Below are positions 61,139-64,000 of a stretch of 64,000 bases of DNA, piece after piece; the first letter of the stretch is position 1; every line of letters begins with the position of its first letter. The translations under genes and the position numbers were made by a program. The DNA lies in assembly GCF_004682055.1 (NCBI RefSeq), contig NZ_QUZU01000029.1:1-64000 (forward strand), read 5' to 3'. The DNA comes from Pseudomonas kairouanensis. Lineage in GTDB: Bacteria; Pseudomonadota; Gammaproteobacteria; Pseudomonadales; Pseudomonadaceae. The notes beneath the pieces were generated by a model, which was given only the letters and a program-made list of their open reading frames with translations, did no database searches and was not told the DNA's origin.

Positions 61139-62671
61139 ATGACCGTGGCGGCCCACCCTCCCCTGAGTTTCAAGCAAGCCTTGCTGGCGATGATCGGTAT
61201 CTCGTTGGTGCTGATGCTCTCGGCGCTGGACCAGACGGTGATCGGCAACGCGTTGCCGAGCATCGTCGCCGAGCTCAATGGCTTTGAACTCTATGCGTGG
61301 GTCGCCACCGGCTATCTGTTGGCGTCCATCGTCACCATTCCGATTTTCGGACGGCTGGGGGATTACTACGGGCGCAAGCCGTTCGTGCTGGCCGCCACCT
61401 TGATTTTCACCCTGGCCTCCCTGGCCTGCGCGCTGGCCAACGACATGCTGGTGCTGGTGATCGGCCGCGCACTGCAAGGCATCGGCGGCGGCATGTTGAT
61501 AGGTACCGCATTTGCCTGCATCCCCGAGCTGTTCCCCGATACCCGTCAACGCCTGCGCTGGCAGATGCTGTTGAGCTCGCTGTTCAGCGTGGTCAATGCG
61601 ATTGGGCCGGGCCTGGGCGGGTATCTCACCGGGGCCTTTGGCTGGCGCTCGGTGTTCTACATCAACCTGCCGTTGGGTTGCTTGGCGCTGTTGATTGCCT
61701 GGCGCTTCTTGCCTTGGTATCGCCCGCAACACCGGACGGGCATTCGCCTGGACTGGCCCGGCGCGCTGTTGATCGCCCTGGCCCTGGGCAGCCTGCAATT
61801 GTTTGTGGAGTGGCTGGGGCATTCGAGCCTGGCGTTGAGTGCGGCACTGGGTGTGGGTTGTATCGCGGCGGTGATTGCGCTGTGGCACTGGGAGCGACGC
61901 TGCCCGCACGCACTGCTGCCGGCGGCATTGCTGGGGCTGCCAAGCCTGCGCCTGTTGTTCACGCTGTCGGTGGCGGCCGGGGCGATCATGTTTTCGCTGC
62001 TGTTCTACCTGCCTTTGTTGCTGCAAGGCGCTTATGGGTATTCGCCCCAGGACGCCGGTTTGCTGATCACGCCGCTGGCGCTGAGCATCACCCTCGGGGC
62101 CATCGTCAACAGCCGCATCGTCACCCGTTTGCGCAACCCCAACTATTTGCCCCTGGCCGGTTTTGTCGCGCTGCTGTTGGCGTGCCTGGGGTTGGCGGTG
62201 GTCGGGCGTGGGGCGTCGTCTAATGTGCTGCTGGGTCTGATTCTGCTGGCGGGGTTGGGGCTGGGGTTCATCTTGCTCAACCTCACGGTGTTCACCCAGA
62301 CGTTGGCCGAGCGCCAGTTTCTCGGGATCGCCACCGCGCTGACCCAATCCCTGCGCCTGGTCGGCGGTCTGCTCGGCACCGCTGGCATGGGGGTGTTGGT
62401 CAACCTGCTCTACAGCGCCAACTTGCAACGGGTGTTTCTCGCCGCCGATCACGCCGAGGGCATTGCCCAGTACGCCGACCCGCAGGCCCTGCTCCATTCC
62501 AATCTTGAGGCCTCACCGTGGCTGAACCTGGCCCGCGATGCGCTGGCCCAGTCAGTCGGCGTGGGCCTGTTGCTGTGCGCCGGTATCGGCGTACTGGCCC
62601 TGTTCATCCTGTACCGCTTGCCGCCGGTGCGACTGCATGTCGTGCCCGCCACTGTTGCTCCTGAAAAATAA
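61139..62671 (+). CDS. MFS transporter, DHA2-like (14-helix)
   Basis: The 510-residue protein has the motif LDQTVIGNALPSIVAEL (about residues 30-46), GRLGDYYGRKP and about 14 hydrophobic segments. DHA2 transporters mostly export drugs or amino acids, and could carry a related compound here. ATG 61139 has GAGGA eight bases before, within the end of the aminotransferase gene. Confidence 0.85.
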   Translation: MTVAAHPPLSFKQALLAMIGISLVLMLSALDQTVIGNALPSIVAELNGFELYAWVATGYLLASIVTIPIFGRLGDYYGRKPFVLAATLIFTLASLACALANDMLVLVIGRALQGIGGGMLIGTAFACIPELFPDTRQRLRWQMLLSSLFSVVNAIGPGLGGYLTGAFGWRSVFYINLPLGCLALLIAWRFLPWYRPQHRTGIRLDWPGALLIALALGSLQLFVEWLGHSSLALSAALGVGCIAAVIALWHWERRCPHALLPAALLGLPSLRLLFTLSVAAGAIMFSLLFYLPLLLQGAYGYSPQDAGLLITPLALSITLGAIVNSRIVTRLRNPNYLPLAGFVALLLACLGLAVVGRGASSNVLLGLILLAGLGLGFILLNLTVFTQTLAERQFLGIATALTQSLRLVGGLLGTAGMGVLVNLLYSANLQRVFLAADHAEGIAQYADPQALLHSNLEASPWLNLARDALAQSVGVGLLLCAGIGVLALFILYRLPPVRLHVVPATVAPEK

Positions 62672-62734
62672 GAAACATTTCACTGCCGCTTTTGACTGCC
62701 CTAAAAAAACCAAACACACATGGGGATGACACCG

Positions 62735-64000
62735 ATGGAGCTTTTCAATCGCGCACCAAAAGTACTCGCCGGCCTTTGCGGCCTGATGATCGCCCAGCAG
62801 GGCTACGCCGCAGGTTTTGTGGAAGACAGCAAGCTCAACGTGCTGGCCCGCAACTTTTTCAGTAACGCCGACAACCGCAGCGGCGCGGCCGACCCCAACT
62901 ACACCCAGGAATGGGGCCAGGGTTTCATCGCCAACTTCGAGTCGGGTTTCACCCAAGGCACCGTGGGCTTCGGTGTGGACGCCATCGGCATGTTCGGCGT
63001 GCGCCTGGACTCGGGCAAAGGCCGCCACTACAACCCGGAAAGCACCGCGTTCAATGGCAATATCTTCCCCACCGACAGCGATGGCCGCGCCGTCGATGAA
63101 TTCGGCAGCCTGGGCCTGACCGCCAAGGCGCGCTTTGCCAAGACCGAACTCAAATACGGCACCCTGGTGCCGATGCTGCCGGTGGTGATGTCCACCGACC
63201 GCATGCTGCAACAGACCTTCAATGGCGGCCAGGTGCAGTCCAAGGACCTGGACAACTTCACCTTCACCCTCGGCCAGTTGGAGCATGTGAAGGGCCGCGG
63301 GTCGAGCGACCAGATGGGCATGTCGATCCCCGGCGCCAACAACGCGCGCACCGGCACTTTCGTCAACAAGTTCTACTACGGCGGCGTGGACTACAAACCC
63401 ACCAAAGACCTGACCTTGCAGTACTACTACGGCAACTTGCAGGACTTCTACAAACAGAACTTTTTGGGCCTCAAATACGACTGGAAGGTCGGCCCCGGCA
63501 CCCTGCGCACCGACCTGCGCCACTTCGACAACCGCTCCGACGGCGCCAACAGCAACGACCCGGCCTACTACACCCTCGGCTACTACGGCGACGGCGTGAC
63601 CAAAGGCAAAGTCGACAGCCGCCTGAGCAGTGCGTTGTTCACCTACCTGGTGGACGGCCACACCATTGCCGCCGGCCTGCAACAGGTGAGCGGCGACAGC
63701 GATGCGGTGTGGTTGAACCAGGGTGATGGTTCCACAGCGTACTTCATGACCGAGTCGATGATCGGCAAATTCCAGCGCGCCGGTGAAACCACCTGGCAAG
63801 TGCGCTACGGCTACGACTTCGCCACCGTCGGCGTACCCGGCCTGAGCTTTATGGGCATGTACGAAAGCGGCTCGAACATCCGCACCCCAACGGGGGATAA
63901 AAGCGAGTGGGAACGTAACTTGACCGTGAGCTATGTGATCCAGCAAGGGCCGCTGAAGAATTTGAGCATCGCGTTGCGCCATGCGTCGTTGCGTACCGAA
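62735..64000 (+). CDS. OprD-family porin (partial, cut by window end)
   Basis: The 422 visible residues show a signal peptide (ending QQGYAAG) and OprD family features: LNVLARNFFSNADNRSG, EWGQGFIANFESGFTQGTVGFGVDAIGMFGV (read in parts), YYYGNLQDFYKQNFLGL and SYVIQQGPLKNLSIALRH. OprD porins are specific for small carboxylated solutes. In P. aeruginosa OpdO takes up pyroglutamate, which would suit this locus; that identification is inference. ATG 62735 (MELFNRAP) follows GGGG; ATG 62720 and 62726 are alternatives. No stop is seen before 64000. Confidence 0.88.
   Translation, partial: MELFNRAPKVLAGLCGLMIAQQGYAAGFVEDSKLNVLARNFFSNADNRSGAADPNYTQEWGQGFIANFESGFTQGTVGFGVDAIGMFGVRLDSGKGRHYNPESTAFNGNIFPTDSDGRAVDEFGSLGLTAKARFAKTELKYGTLVPMLPVVMSTDRMLQQTFNGGQVQSKDLDNFTFTLGQLEHVKGRGSSDQMGMSIPGANNARTGTFVNKFYYGGVDYKPTKDLTLQYYYGNLQDFYKQNFLGLKYDWKVGPGTLRTDLRHFDNRSDGANSNDPAYYTLGYYGDGVTKGKVDSRLSSALFTYLVDGHTIAAGLQQVSGDSDAVWLNQGDGSTAYFMTESMIGKFQRAGETTWQVRYGYDFATVGVPGLSFMGMYESGSNIRTPTGDKSEWERNLTVSYVIQQGPLKNLSIALRHASLRTE

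Overview
The window looks like a chromosomal segment of a fluorescent Pseudomonas (P. fluorescens group). The reasons are the high GC content, pyoverdine genes with PvdS-type promoters, an OprD-family porin, and many copies of the GTGGGAG(C/G)GGGCTTGC palindrome (REP/REPIN elements) typical of that group. No rRNA, tRNA, CRISPR array, insertion sequence or prophage was recognised. Nearly all DNA is coding, in tightly overlapping operons.

Layout. 87-2137: a two-gene radical-SAM DNA repair pair read leftward with an SOS-like box in front. 2204-8961: a pyoverdine block, pvdA and an FpvI-like sigma factor leftward, pvdRT-opmQ efflux rightward, with two perfect TAAAT-N16-CGT iron-starvation boxes. 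9101-13580: a secreted TAP-type hydrolase-like protein that lacks its nucleophile, a LysR regulator, and a coupled membrane hydroxylase/strictosidine-synthase-like pair. 13661-19414: an exported PPC-like protein and an AttEFGH-type ABC system with a fused permease. 19701-22345: Ais-like phosphatase, a 32-residue small ORF, arnT, and the stump of a broken gene. 22337-25019: an AT-richer ABC-2 exporter and a half-length, degenerate ABC ATPase.

25165-43576 is the most interesting region. It holds a peptide-type ABC importer, a TTC38-like TPR protein, a P1-family (NylC/DmpA-like) amidase/aminopeptidase, a TonB receptor, four classes of luciferase-like flavin monooxygenase (five predicted proteins, two of them tandem paralogs) and an exported SurE-type phosphatase. 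Four separate transcription units here each begin with a textbook sigma-54 promoter (TGGCAC-N5-TTGC). I read this as one nitrogen- or sulfur-starvation regulon that imports, hydrolyses and oxidises an unknown amide- or sulfur-containing compound.

43683-49376: three small lipoproteins in an operon, an FMN-binding oxidase-like protein, an orphan ATP-grasp ligase, and FetAB-type iron/metal export. 49848-64000: a pyroglutamate/amino-acid region with an amino-acid ABC importer, an SDR, a six-gene operon combining 5-oxoprolinase subunits (pxpABC) with biotin carboxylase and two BCCP-like proteins (one without its biotinyl lysine), a Nac-like LysR regulator, then an aminotransferase, an MFS transporter and an OprD porin cut by the window end. 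ATA-N9-TAT palindromes lie before three of these transcription units and suggest one LysR regulon.
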